Under the pieces are notes generated by a model, which was not told the origin of the DNA, did no database searches, and saw only the letters and a list, made by a program, of their open reading frames with translations. A stretch of DNA of 64,000 nucleotides from JAPPHA01 sp963664045 (GTDB lineage: Bacteria > Pseudomonadota > Alphaproteobacteria > Rhodobacterales > Rhodobacteraceae): contig CAXXGT010000009.1 of NCBI GenBank assembly GCA_963664045.2, positions 62,001-126,000 on the forward strand. Direction: 5' to 3'. The translations under genes were made by a program, and so were the position numbers. Positions 45,322 through 54,105 of the stretch are shown here, one piece after another; within the stretch, counting starts at the first letter, position 1, and each line of letters starts with the position of its first letter.

Positions 45322-46299
45322 GTGCGCCAGGACTTTGCCTTCTATCTGGACTGGCTTCCGAACGCTCAGTTTGCCGGAATTTGTTGGGCGCTTGACCGTG
45401 GGCTGTACCGTGGTGCCGGCCTCGACGTCAAGCTGGTCCCCTGGGTTGAAGACGGGCGTAGCGTTGTGGAAAAAGTGGTTGCGGGCGGTCTTTGTGCCGG
45501 TTCGGCAGAAGACAACCTCGTTGTTGCGGCAAGAGCCTGTGGGAGCTCACAGGTCAGTGCCGTGGCTGCGATGTTCCGGCAAACGCCATTGGTCGTCATG
45601 AGTCGTCCGGAATCGGGAATTCGGTCAATCTCCGATCTGCGCGGCAAACGTGTCGCCATGCATTGTGACGGAATCCGCATACTGGAAGGGTTGCTGGATC
45701 TTCACGGCATCCGCCGTAGCGAACTCGACCTTGTCGAGGTTACACATGATCTCGATATTCTGCCCTCGCGAAGGTTCGATGCCGTGCAGGGCTATGCGGT
45801 TGCCGAACCACTTGAACTGGCTGCCCGCGGCCTGACCGTCTCGACCTTTACGCTGCGGCATCGGAAACTGCACCCCTACGCGCAAGTGATCTTCGCACCC
45901 GACGCACTGCTTGTCGAACAACGCCAACACTATGAACGGTTCCTCCGTGCATCGTTCGCGGGCTGGCGCGCATGTCTGGAGAACCTTGATCAGGCGGCCG
46001 CGTCGATTCACCGCGTTGGCGCACCAATGGTGGATCCGGAACACGAGATCATGTCCCTCCGCCTCGTACACCAACTTGTCACAGGCGGAGACGCGGCGGA
46101 TGGAATCGGATGCATAGACCCGGAACGTTGGGCCGGAAATCTCCGCGCTTATCGGAAACATGGAATCGTTCCACCCGGCACGTCCCTATCCTGCGCGTTT
46201 GACGATTCGTTCTGGCCATGTGGATCTGACGAGGCGGGGAGCAGCAGGCAGGTACGGCACGCGGCCACGGATGCAACAAAAACCCCGGATGCCGGGTAG
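45322..46299 (+). CDS. NMT1/THI5-like binding protein without a signal peptide
   Basis: Protein of 325 residues starting with GTG. FYLDWLPNAQFAGICWALDRGLYRGAGLDVKLVPW at residues 7-41 is typical of NMT1/ThiY-type receptors, quoted in position rather than in full detail; ISDLRGKRVAMHCDG and FDAVQGYAVAEP follow the fold. There is no hydrophobic N-terminus, so it should stay in the cytoplasm, unlike a normal receptor. Cytoplasmic relatives include enzymes such as yeast THI5. Its gene lies between the Nif3-like gene and the MalK-like ATPase. Function unknown. Confidence 0.75.
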   Translation: MRQDFAFYLDWLPNAQFAGICWALDRGLYRGAGLDVKLVPWVEDGRSVVEKVVAGGLCAGSAEDNLVVAARACGSSQVSAVAAMFRQTPLVVMSRPESGIRSISDLRGKRVAMHCDGIRILEGLLDLHGIRRSELDLVEVTHDLDILPSRRFDAVQGYAVAEPLELAARGLTVSTFTLRHRKLHPYAQVIFAPDALLVEQRQHYERFLRASFAGWRACLENLDQAAASIHRVGAPMVDPEHEIMSLRLVHQLVTGGDAADGIGCIDPERWAGNLRAYRKHGIVPPGTSLSCAFDDSFWPCGSDEAGSSRQVRHAATDATKTPDAG

Positions 46300-46314
46300 A
46301 CGAGCGAGGCACCG

Positions 46315-47430
46315 ATGGCGAACGTTGTGTTCAGATCAGTCGGCAAGGATTTCGGGAGTGAAGCCGTGCTTCGCGACGTCGATTTCGAAGTTCCCAGCGG
46401 GGGATTTGTCGCGCTGATTGGGCCATCCGGTTGTGGCAAGTCCACCTTGCTGCGGATGATCGCCGGGTTGGAGCACATCGACTACGGCGACATCTACATT
46501 GACGGCAAGGCAATGAATGATCTTGCTCCCAAGAATCGTAACGTGGCGATGGTGTTCCAGAACTACGCACTATACCCGCACATGACGGTCGCAGAAAACA
46601 TGCTTTTCTCATTGCGGATGGCGCGAAGAACCCGTGCGGAAAGCAACGAACGAATGTGGGAAGCTGCACGAATCCTCGCCATTGAAGACTTGCTGGACCG
46701 GTACCCGCGGCACCTGTCGGGTGGTCAGCGACAGAGGGTTGCGATGGGCCGGGCGATTGTCCGCGACCCGAAGGTGTTTCTTTTTGACGAACCCCTCTCC
46801 AATCTGGATGCCAAACTCCGTGTCCAGATGCGCGCGGAGATAAAGCGACTGCATCAACGCCTGGGCACGACCATGATCTTCGTTACTCACGATCAGGTCG
46901 AGGCGATGACGATGGCCGAGCAGGTCATCATTCTGCGCAAGGGCAGGGTCGAGCAGACAGGCACTCCGCTCGAACTCTACGACAGGCCGGCGAATATCTT
47001 CGTGGCGGGCTTCATCGGTTCGCCAGCCATGAACCTGACGCTGGGTACCTTCGAACGGACAAGTCATGATCTATGCTTCGTTCCGCAGGACGGCGGTCGG
47101 ATCCCCATCCCGGCAGGTACGCTGCCGGTCGCAGGAGGAGTCGTTCCGGGCCGGCAGTACTTTCTGGGCATGCGACCTGAACATATCACCTTGCCGGAAA
47201 CCAACCCGGATTTTGGTCGCGGCGGTTTTGAAGGAGGGATTCCGGCAGAAGTGGTCCTTGTTGAGGTTACCGGTCTCGACACTCTCATCGTTGCGGCCGC
47301 GGGATACGGAGAGATAACGATCCTGATTCGAGGTAGATTCGATACAGCTCCCGGGGAACGGCTGATGCTTAGCCTGAATTTGCCCCTCGCCCACGTATTT
47401 GAAGCAGAAACCGGCGCCCGCGTTGTCTAG
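46315..47430 (+). CDS. Sugar-type ABC ATPase (MalK/UgpC-like)
   Basis: ATPase of 371 residues. Walker A is GPSGCGKST, the Q-loop VFQNYALYPHMTV, the signature LSGGQRQRVAMGRA, Walker B VFLFDEPLSNLD and the H-loop VTHDQVEAM. The C-terminal TOBE/OB regulatory domain (from about residue 240) includes FLGMRPEHITLP. It follows the NMT1-like gene by 15 bases and completes the importer made of the receptor at 40182 and the permeases at 42496 and 43548. Confidence 0.94.
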   Translation: MANVVFRSVGKDFGSEAVLRDVDFEVPSGGFVALIGPSGCGKSTLLRMIAGLEHIDYGDIYIDGKAMNDLAPKNRNVAMVFQNYALYPHMTVAENMLFSLRMARRTRAESNERMWEAARILAIEDLLDRYPRHLSGGQRQRVAMGRAIVRDPKVFLFDEPLSNLDAKLRVQMRAEIKRLHQRLGTTMIFVTHDQVEAMTMAEQVIILRKGRVEQTGTPLELYDRPANIFVAGFIGSPAMNLTLGTFERTSHDLCFVPQDGGRIPIPAGTLPVAGGVVPGRQYFLGMRPEHITLPETNPDFGRGGFEGGIPAEVVLVEVTGLDTLIVAAAGYGEITILIRGRFDTAPGERLMLSLNLPLAHVFEAETGARVV

Positions 47431-48457
47431 GATTGGACTCGCTTCGTCGAATTATGCCGTCTGTAGCCGCACCGATACTGCCGCCAAGTTTGAAACAGAG
47501 GCGGAGCCACGCGTTCTGTTTCGAAATCGCCACAAATGCTGCAAGAAAACCTTCCACCACCGCCGAGTCTTCGGCAACATCATTCCGGGAACCGGAATAC
47601 CGGAATCACGACACGAGTTGCCGACATTTCGATTTTCTTGTGATGACTTTCCGAAACAAACACGAGTTGTTCAGGAAATTGTCCCTGACTTGGCAGGCCT
47701 TTATTGGTGCGTTCGTAGATGACCGGCCAAACTGCGACGTGGATTGAATTCTCGGGAAACGCGTGCGGACGGCCGGGAGGCGACAAAGACGCTCCCGGGA
47801 CGTGACCGAGCCGCGTGGCCTGAGCCTCCTGAGCTGGACACACAGTTTTCCGGAGCAGTTCCGAATGACGCCTTGTCGTTTCGCACGACCTCAGGAGAGA
47901 TATCGCGCAGCGCGGCGAGAAGACGCGCATCACGGAAGTTGAGCCGTTATGTTGCGAATCGTCGTGAATCCTCCCCCGCCGGAAGTCCGGTTTTCACGCA
48001 CGGTCCACGGCAGGGGTACCTGCGCGTGTGGCATATCCGGAGAGGCAATGATTGCGATGCAATCTCTGGCCGCCATGGCACCGCGGTCATCTTGGCAAGA
48101 ACGCAGCCACGAGGGCGCAGGAGCCGAAACAACAGGAAGGGATGGAAGGGCAGAGGTCCCAAGCCGGTGATGTGCGTCATCACCGGCGATGCGATCATCG
48201 AATACGGGTGGCGTCCCAAACGTCATTTGTGGAGTTTCGTACGATGCGGCTGACCAATCGGGTTTCCCTGAACCTTCGCAACATAATGCTGGCCGCAACA
48301 TGAGCTTCGTAGCGGAATTTACGGCAAGGGAACCGGTATCCGAAAAGTTCCGGGCACCGGACCTTGACATTCATGTTCTGGTGGAGAACGGAACATTCGG
48401 TAAGTGGCGGCCGAGGCTTCTGGCGCGTGCTCGTCCGGTTTTTGCAAGGAGGCGGGT
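47431..48457. other. Interval with no supported gene
   Basis: About 1 kb with overlapping short frames on both strands and no family motif. A frame at about 48190-48460 (MSFVAEFTAREPVSEKFRAPDLDIH) reads like protein but is not recognised. The end carries a GCAAGGAGG ribosome-binding site for the aminotransferase. Confidence 0.4.
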
Positions 48458-49816
48458 GTGAAGGATTCGAATTTTCTGAAGGAAAACAATGCTAGGTATC
48501 TCTGGCATCCGATGGGTCATCCAAGGGATTCGCGTGACAACGCCCCGGCAATCATCACGTCAGCTTCCGGGGTGAGAATCTGCGACATTGACGGGCATGA
48601 AACGATCGATGCGGTCGGCGGTCTCTGGAACGTCAATCTCGGGTTTTCGTGTGAACCGATCAAGGCCGCGATCACCGATCAACTGTCCAGGCTTCCGTAC
48701 TATTCCGGCTTCGCGGGCACCACGAATGACGCCGCGGTGGAGCTGTCCTTTGAACTTCAGGAGTGGTTCAGGCCCGAGGGAATGGCCCGGGCGTTTTTCA
48801 CCTCCGGTGGTTCGGATTCGGTTGAAACCTGTCTTCGGCTGGCCAGGCAGTACCATTACGCGCGGGGAGAAACCGGGCGGACCAAGTTCCTCTCGCTCAA
48901 GAAAGGGTATCATGGAACGCATTTCGGCGGTGCGTCGGTTAACGGAAACAACCGGTTCCGGACCGCTTACGAGCCGCTGCTTGCCGGCTGCTTTCACATT
49001 GCCTCACCTTACACGTACCGGAACCCGTTCAACGAGACCGATCCCGAACGGCTGGCGGAGAACTGTGCACACGCTCTTGAAGATGAAATCGCGTTTCAGG
49101 GAGCCGAAACGATCGCGGCCTTCATCATGGAGCCGATTCTCGGTGCCGGTGGAGTTATCGTGCCGCACGCCACCTTCATGCCACGTGTCAGGGAAATCTG
49201 CGAACGTCACGGAATCCTGCTGATTTCGGACGAAGTGATTACCGGGTTCGGACGAACCGGTGACTGGAGCGGGGCGAGGCATTGGGGGGTTCGTCCCGAT
49301 TTCATGTCGATCGCGAAGGCAATAACATCCGGTTATTTCCCGTTCGGTGCCGCGCTTGTGTCCGAGAAGGTCGCCGATGTCTTCGAGAGCGATACGTCAG
49401 GCCGGGCGAGCATCGGGCACGGTTACACCTATTCTGCCCATCCGGTCGGAGCTGCTGCTGCAATTGCCTGTCTCGAAGAGACGCGGCGCCAGAACGTCGT
49501 GGTCAACGCGGCTGCCCGCGGAACGGAGCTCTTCGAAGGACTGACTGCGCTTGCAGACAAACACGATCTCGTTGGCGATGTTCGCGGGGGCCACGGTCTC
49601 ATGACTGCGATCGAGCTTGTCGCTGACCGCGACAGCAAGACGCCAGTGGATGGTTCCGTTGCTGCAACCGTGCAACGTCGCGCCTACGAAAATGGCGTCA
49701 TGGTCAGGATCTCGGGCCACATTGTCCTTCTGTCTCCACCCCTGATCATTTCGTCCGACGACATTCAGAAGGTGGTTTCCGCAATCGACGACGCGCTCCG
49801 CGATGTAACCTCGTGA
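48458..49816 (+). CDS. Class III PLP aminotransferase
   Basis: Aminotransferase of 452 residues. FFTSGGSDSVETCLRLARQYH binds the PLP phosphate, LKKGYHGTHFGG, FIMEPILGAGGVIVP, LLISDEVITGFGRTGDW and SIAKAITSGYFPFGA, the last with the PLP lysine, follow the omega-amino acid:pyruvate type. A GTG at 48458 with AGGAGG upstream is preferred. Possible amino donors include beta-alanine, taurine or polyamines. No transporter or partner enzyme sits directly beside it, so the substrate is open. Confidence 0.9.
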   Translation: MKDSNFLKENNARYLWHPMGHPRDSRDNAPAIITSASGVRICDIDGHETIDAVGGLWNVNLGFSCEPIKAAITDQLSRLPYYSGFAGTTNDAAVELSFELQEWFRPEGMARAFFTSGGSDSVETCLRLARQYHYARGETGRTKFLSLKKGYHGTHFGGASVNGNNRFRTAYEPLLAGCFHIASPYTYRNPFNETDPERLAENCAHALEDEIAFQGAETIAAFIMEPILGAGGVIVPHATFMPRVREICERHGILLISDEVITGFGRTGDWSGARHWGVRPDFMSIAKAITSGYFPFGAALVSEKVADVFESDTSGRASIGHGYTYSAHPVGAAAAIACLEETRRQNVVVNAAARGTELFEGLTALADKHDLVGDVRGGHGLMTAIELVADRDSKTPVDGSVAATVQRRAYENGVMVRISGHIVLLSPPLIISSDDIQKVVSAIDDALRDVTS

Positions 49817-50658
49817 AGAGCTGTTTCACGGGTTCGGATGGGGACATGTGCCCGGTATTTCCTGTGCGATTGCAGTGCTGAACCCATCGCGGTCTCGCGA
49901 ACCGGGTTGAATGACGTCAACGGGGAAGAGAGGTCGCATCCATCACCCACGATGTGTCCTTCGCCAGACTCTTGCCTCGGTTCGTGGTTGGCGCGGTCTT
50001 CGCCAACTCCAGCGGGGTCCCACATCACCGATCTGCAAAAGCCGTGGCGCCGCATCCGCGAGCGACCACCTGGACGTGCGATTTCACAACCTCAGGCACT
50101 ATTTCGTGCACGAGAAAAGGAAGCAGTACGGCAATCCATGTTTGTCTGTCCTGGAGTTCAACCTGAGGTTTGTTCTTCGAGCGATTTTCATCCATCAAGA
50201 CAAGCCCCTTACCGCCCAATCGGGAGGACCACTGCATTCCTGGAAATTGCTGGAATTCAAGTTCAATTTTCGGGTCTCCACCGGAATGGAAAGGGGATCA
50301 TGTTCTTGACCGAACGATGAGCGGAGACCATGGATATTGCACTTGCGTGGCGTTGGTCACGCCGAAAGGCCCGCTTGCACAGGGCCATGGCGTCCGGGAT
50401 TGGCCTATCTGTACGGCGAGGAGCGTTCGCGTTGGCAACTTCAATGACCCGTGAAATCGATCGGAAGGCTGAGACGCTCGCGTTTCAGTCAACGGTATGA
50501 CTCCCAACAGAAATTCAGTGCACTGTGTCAACGGACCAAGAGTTGGCATGACTTCGAGTGAAAAACCGGAAGAGGAAATTCGTGTGGACGCGATGGTCTT
50601 CTCTCCGTGCCGTCGGCAGCCTGCAATTCATGGTGCCGTGCTGGATCACCCACGGAGT
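49817..50658. other. Interval with an integrase scrap
   Basis: More than 800 bases between the aminotransferase and the convergent methyltransferase-HNH gene. Apart from the integrase remnant near 50.05 kb, annotated separately, I see no gene. Confidence 0.4.
50000..50135 (+). pseudogene. Tyrosine integrase remnant
   Basis: One frame reads SHITDLQKPWRRIRER and, after a one-base shift, another reads DHLDVRFHNLRHYFVHE. In tyrosine integrases the W-x-R-I-R segment is followed by the DVRxHDLRH box, which carries the catalytic His and Arg. Both pieces are short and the rest of the gene is missing. Confidence 0.6.
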
Positions 50659-52419
50659 TCAAAGATATTTTTCTCCCGTCCATTCGGGAACTTGCTGGTC
50701 ATGCTTCAGGCGAATCCTCTGAAGACAAACGGCATCAAAGACGTCGTCCAGGGTTCCTTTCCCTGTGTGGATGCTGGGAAGGCTCGAGTTTGCCTCAAGC
50801 CAGAATCGATCGGAGATTGCCGGCATGCCGTCAACGTAAGCTGACCCCCACCAGTTCAAGACCCTGTCCTGGGCCGATCTAAGAAGGCGATCGCCCGGCA
50901 GGCGGGCTCTTTTTTCGTTCTGGTTCACTTTCCGATGCGTCGGCAGCAAATTCCAGAGATCGCCACAGGGCCACACAATCCATGGAAGGCAATGATCAAC
51001 ATCCAGGCTCTTTTGATCCAGACGCCTGCCGCTCCAAACGCAAGACAGGTTCCCGTTGATCGACATTTCCAGCGCCCGCTCACGCGCCAGCCTTACATCC
51101 CGATCCGGCTCCTCCCATGTCATCGTGGCTGCCAACACATTGTCGTCAACCTGAATGCCCCGACGTGATGCGTAGGACCGGATGAGGCGGCTCCATTCGG
51201 CAACGATGGCCGGTTCAATCCACGCGCCAAAGCGCTGCAGAGTTTGCCAGAGATGTCTGGGAACCAGCATTTCGCCAAAGCTGAACAGGTATGCCCGATC
51301 GAGATGTACCGACGACGGGTGTGGCAGCCTGCGGGACTTTGTTACAGGGAATACCCTCCTCCCGCCCTGGTAGGTCACGTAAGTGGCAGGCATTTTCTCG
51401 ATAGTATTTGCAGCATCCCACAACGCCTGATGAAGGATAGCGGAAAGCTCGCTCGAGAAGCTTGCACCTACGCGCAGCTCGTGATGCGAGATTTCGGCAA
51501 GGTTGCGGTAAGCCTCTTTGACGAAGCCCAGGCGCTGCAGGCCGACATTGGAGGGGCTTTGCGGAAAGCCCGCTGACAGGAGTGGCTTGAATAACCGGAT
51601 CCAGGTAAGGGCAATCAACCCAAGAGGGACGGCAACATGATCGTCATCGTAATGGCGGGCAAGGCCGGCGGCCCCGTCTGCGACGCGGGACAGTGTGCGA
51701 AGAAGGGCCAGCTTGTAGGTTGAACTCTTGTCATCGTTCAGGATGATGTGTCGGAGTAGCGGAAGCGCTCCGGTCCCATCGTCAGGCAGTCTGACCGCCA
51801 TCTGGATCCACCGGACGTCATCGCGGTCCAGCAGATCCAACGCCTCCGTTTGTCTCTCAATGAACGCTCCGTGATCGCGGGCCAATGCTTCGACCTCTTC
51901 AGGCGAAACAGGGTGAAAACCCCTTTCGAGGTCTGCCGGGCCGCGACGCAGGGTGATCGCGACCAGGCCTCCCGGCCTGAGCAGATTGATCATCTTTCGA
52001 AATGCACGAGGCCGATCGTTCTCCGGCACATGCATCCACACGGCACTCAGGAGAATCAGATCGAACGACAGACCAGATCGCGAGACCACGCCCAGTGCCG
52101 GCAGACGGTCATTGATCCAGTTGATGGCGGGATTGCGATGCAGGGCAGCGGCGGCAGTCCGCATGGACGCGGACGGTTCAACAGCAACCACATCGTGACC
52201 ATTGGCAGCCAGCCACGCAGCATCACGACCGCTGCCTGCGCCTATGTCGAGCACGGAGGCCGATCTCCCGGGCAGCAGGCCCCGCAGCCAGTCGTGGACA
52301 GCCTCCGACCTTACCGCCTCATACCGCGCCATCACCGCCTCGGCATGGGCATCGCACCAGGCGATCGAACCTGTCATTTCCACCCGAATCCTGCTGGTTG
52401 TCGTGTCGGTCTGTCGCAT
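50659..52419 (-). CDS. SAM methyltransferase - HNH endonuclease fusion protein
   Basis: Protein of about 586 residues; starts at 52476 or 52377 are also possible. Residues 56-83 give a class I SAM-binding motif (VLDIGAGSGRDAAWLAANG and VVAVEPS), followed by LRPGGLVAITLRR. The middle third is helical (SSTYKLALLRTLSRVADGAAGLA, AVPLGLIALTWIRLF in two blocks). From residue 460 an HNH-type nuclease follows: CVWSGRRL, LDVDHCLPW, DLWNLLPTHRKVNQNEK. The His, Asn and His of the beta-beta-alpha metal fold are in place. The methyltransferase resembles small-molecule rather than DNA-modifying types, so this is not a standard restriction enzyme. Possible defence role; function unknown. Confidence 0.78.
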   Translation of the reverse strand: MRQTDTTTSRIRVEMTGSIAWCDAHAEAVMARYEAVRSEAVHDWLRGLLPGRSASVLDIGAGSGRDAAWLAANGHDVVAVEPSASMRTAAAALHRNPAINWINDRLPALGVVSRSGLSFDLILLSAVWMHVPENDRPRAFRKMINLLRPGGLVAITLRRGPADLERGFHPVSPEEVEALARDHGAFIERQTEALDLLDRDDVRWIQMAVRLPDDGTGALPLLRHIILNDDKSSTYKLALLRTLSRVADGAAGLARHYDDDHVAVPLGLIALTWIRLFKPLLSAGFPQSPSNVGLQRLGFVKEAYRNLAEISHHELRVGASFSSELSAILHQALWDAANTIEKMPATYVTYQGGRRVFPVTKSRRLPHPSSVHLDRAYLFSFGEMLVPRHLWQTLQRFGAWIEPAIVAEWSRLIRSYASRRGIQVDDNVLAATMTWEEPDRDVRLARERALEMSINGNLSCVWSGRRLDQKSLDVDHCLPWIVWPCGDLWNLLPTHRKVNQNEKRARLPGDRLLRSAQDRVLNWWGSAYVDGMPAISDRFWLEANSSLPSIHTGKGTLDDVFDAVCLQRIRLKHDQQVPEWTGEKYL

Positions 52420-52761
52420 GCCGTGTTCGACCCCGATCGGGAACGTGGATCCGGGGCGCTGCGCCGGGTATTGCATTTCGACGCCGCGCCGCCTCAGCGT
52501 TTAGACACTCTTCAATACCTGATTACCCGCCGAACGAACACTCCCGGGTTTCCCGGGAAGAGATAGGCTCTCGACTCCGGCAGCAATCGAAAGCATAGCG
52601 GGCCGCCGGTCGCGCGTGAGCCCGGGATGAAGAGATGGATGAATTTGTAGCGGTCACGGATCCGGTTTCCGCTGCCGGGCTTGTTCATTGGGCACGTGAA
52701 AGAGTTCAGATGCCGCGGAGGATTTCGACCTCGCGGCCAATGTCCGGGGGCTGCGACAAGA

Positions 52762-53976
52762 GTGCCGAACAGATTCGCGATTGCCTTCATCCTGATTACG
52801 GTCGTGATCGATTCGATGGGAATCGGCCTGATCATGCCGGTCATGCCGGACCTGATTCGCGAGCTTCGAGGTACAGGGCTGAGCGAGGCCGCATTGTGGG
52901 GAGGAGTGCTGGTTGCCGCGTTTGCAGTGATGCAGTTCCTGTTCGGGCCTTTCCTCGGGAATCTCTCCGATTGTTATGGTCGGCGGCCGGTGCTGCTCTG
53001 TTCCCTGGTGGTCATGAGCATCGACTATCTGATCATGGCGGTTACAGGATCAATCTGGATCCTGCTGCTTGGCCGCATCGTTGGAGGAATCACTGCGGCA
53101 AATCATGCCACGGCGCTCGCCTATGTCGCCGACATTTCGGAACAGGACCGAAAATCCCAGAACTTCGGGCTCATCGGGGCAGCGTTCGGTATCGGGTTTA
53201 TCCTTGGCCCTCTCTTCGGAGGCGTCCTGAGCGAATTCGGCTCGCGTGCGCCGTTTTATGCAGCCTGCGCGCTCGCGTTCGGCAACGCGGTGTTCGGGTA
53301 CTTTATCCTGCCGGAGACAGTCACCGACAGGACGCGACGCGCCCTGTCGGTGACCCGGGCCAACCCATTGGGAGCACTCCGTCACGTCGGAAACATACGG
53401 GGAGCGGCTCCGCTGCTCATCGGGTTTTTCCTGCATTCAATCGCATTCTTCGTCTATCCGACCGTGTGGTCCTATTACACGCAGGAACGGTTCCATTGGG
53501 ATCCGTTCATGGTTGGCATCTCGCTTGCCGCGGTCGGCATGGCGATCGTGGTCGTGCAAGGGGGGCTCATCAGGGTCATCCTGCCGCGGCTGGGTGAGTG
53601 GAGAACTGTCATCGGCGGAATGTGCATCACATGCGTTGTGTTCTTTTCCTATGGGTTTGTTTCGGAGGGGTGGACCGTTTTCGTCCTGATTCCGCTTTCG
53701 TCACTGGGGATGCTATCCAATCCGGTGATGCAGGGTCTGCTATCGAGGGCAACGAGCGATGACGCGCAGGGAGAGCTGCAAGGTGTGCTGGCGGCCATCA
53801 CCGCGATCGCAACCATCGTCAGCCCGCTGCTGATGTCGCTGACGTTCAGGCAATTCACCCATGAAGATGCAGCATATTACCTGCCTGGGGCACCGTTCCT
53901 GTTGGCAGCACTGATTGAATTCGCGGGTGTCCTGGTCATCGTTTCAGCTTTCAGGCGGAAATTCAGGGTTGCCTGA
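52762..53976 (+). CDS. TetA-like MFS exporter
   Basis: Major facilitator protein of 404 residues with about 12 helices. VIDSMGIGLIMPVMPDL in helix 1, FGPFLGNLSDCYGRRPVLL as the motif A loop between helices 2 and 3, and AFGIGFILGPLFGGVL as motif C in helix 5 place it with the drug:proton antiporters of the tetracycline-resistance type. The GTG at 52762 matches the usual N-terminus; an upstream extension to 52681 looks non-membrane and atypical. Chromosomal TetA-like proteins often export unrelated compounds, so resistance should not be assumed. Confidence 0.88.
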   Translation: MPNRFAIAFILITVVIDSMGIGLIMPVMPDLIRELRGTGLSEAALWGGVLVAAFAVMQFLFGPFLGNLSDCYGRRPVLLCSLVVMSIDYLIMAVTGSIWILLLGRIVGGITAANHATALAYVADISEQDRKSQNFGLIGAAFGIGFILGPLFGGVLSEFGSRAPFYAACALAFGNAVFGYFILPETVTDRTRRALSVTRANPLGALRHVGNIRGAAPLLIGFFLHSIAFFVYPTVWSYYTQERFHWDPFMVGISLAAVGMAIVVVQGGLIRVILPRLGEWRTVIGGMCITCVVFFSYGFVSEGWTVFVLIPLSSLGMLSNPVMQGLLSRATSDDAQGELQGVLAAITAIATIVSPLLMSLTFRQFTHEDAAYYLPGAPFLLAALIEFAGVLVIVSAFRRKFRVA

Positions 53977-54105
53977 CTGCTGAAAGGGCCACGGTACCCG
54001 GGGCCCTGCCACGAATTGAAAATCTGACAGGGCCATATGTCTGCTTGAGGCAAGTCCTTCTCGGCGACCGTCAATTTTCCATCTGTCGACCTTCGGGCTG
54101 AAGCA

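Noticed and set aside
52762..53976. Calling the MFS gene a tetracycline-resistance determinant
   Set aside because: Motifs place it in the TetA-like group, but chromosomal members often have other substrates and no TetR partner is adjacent.
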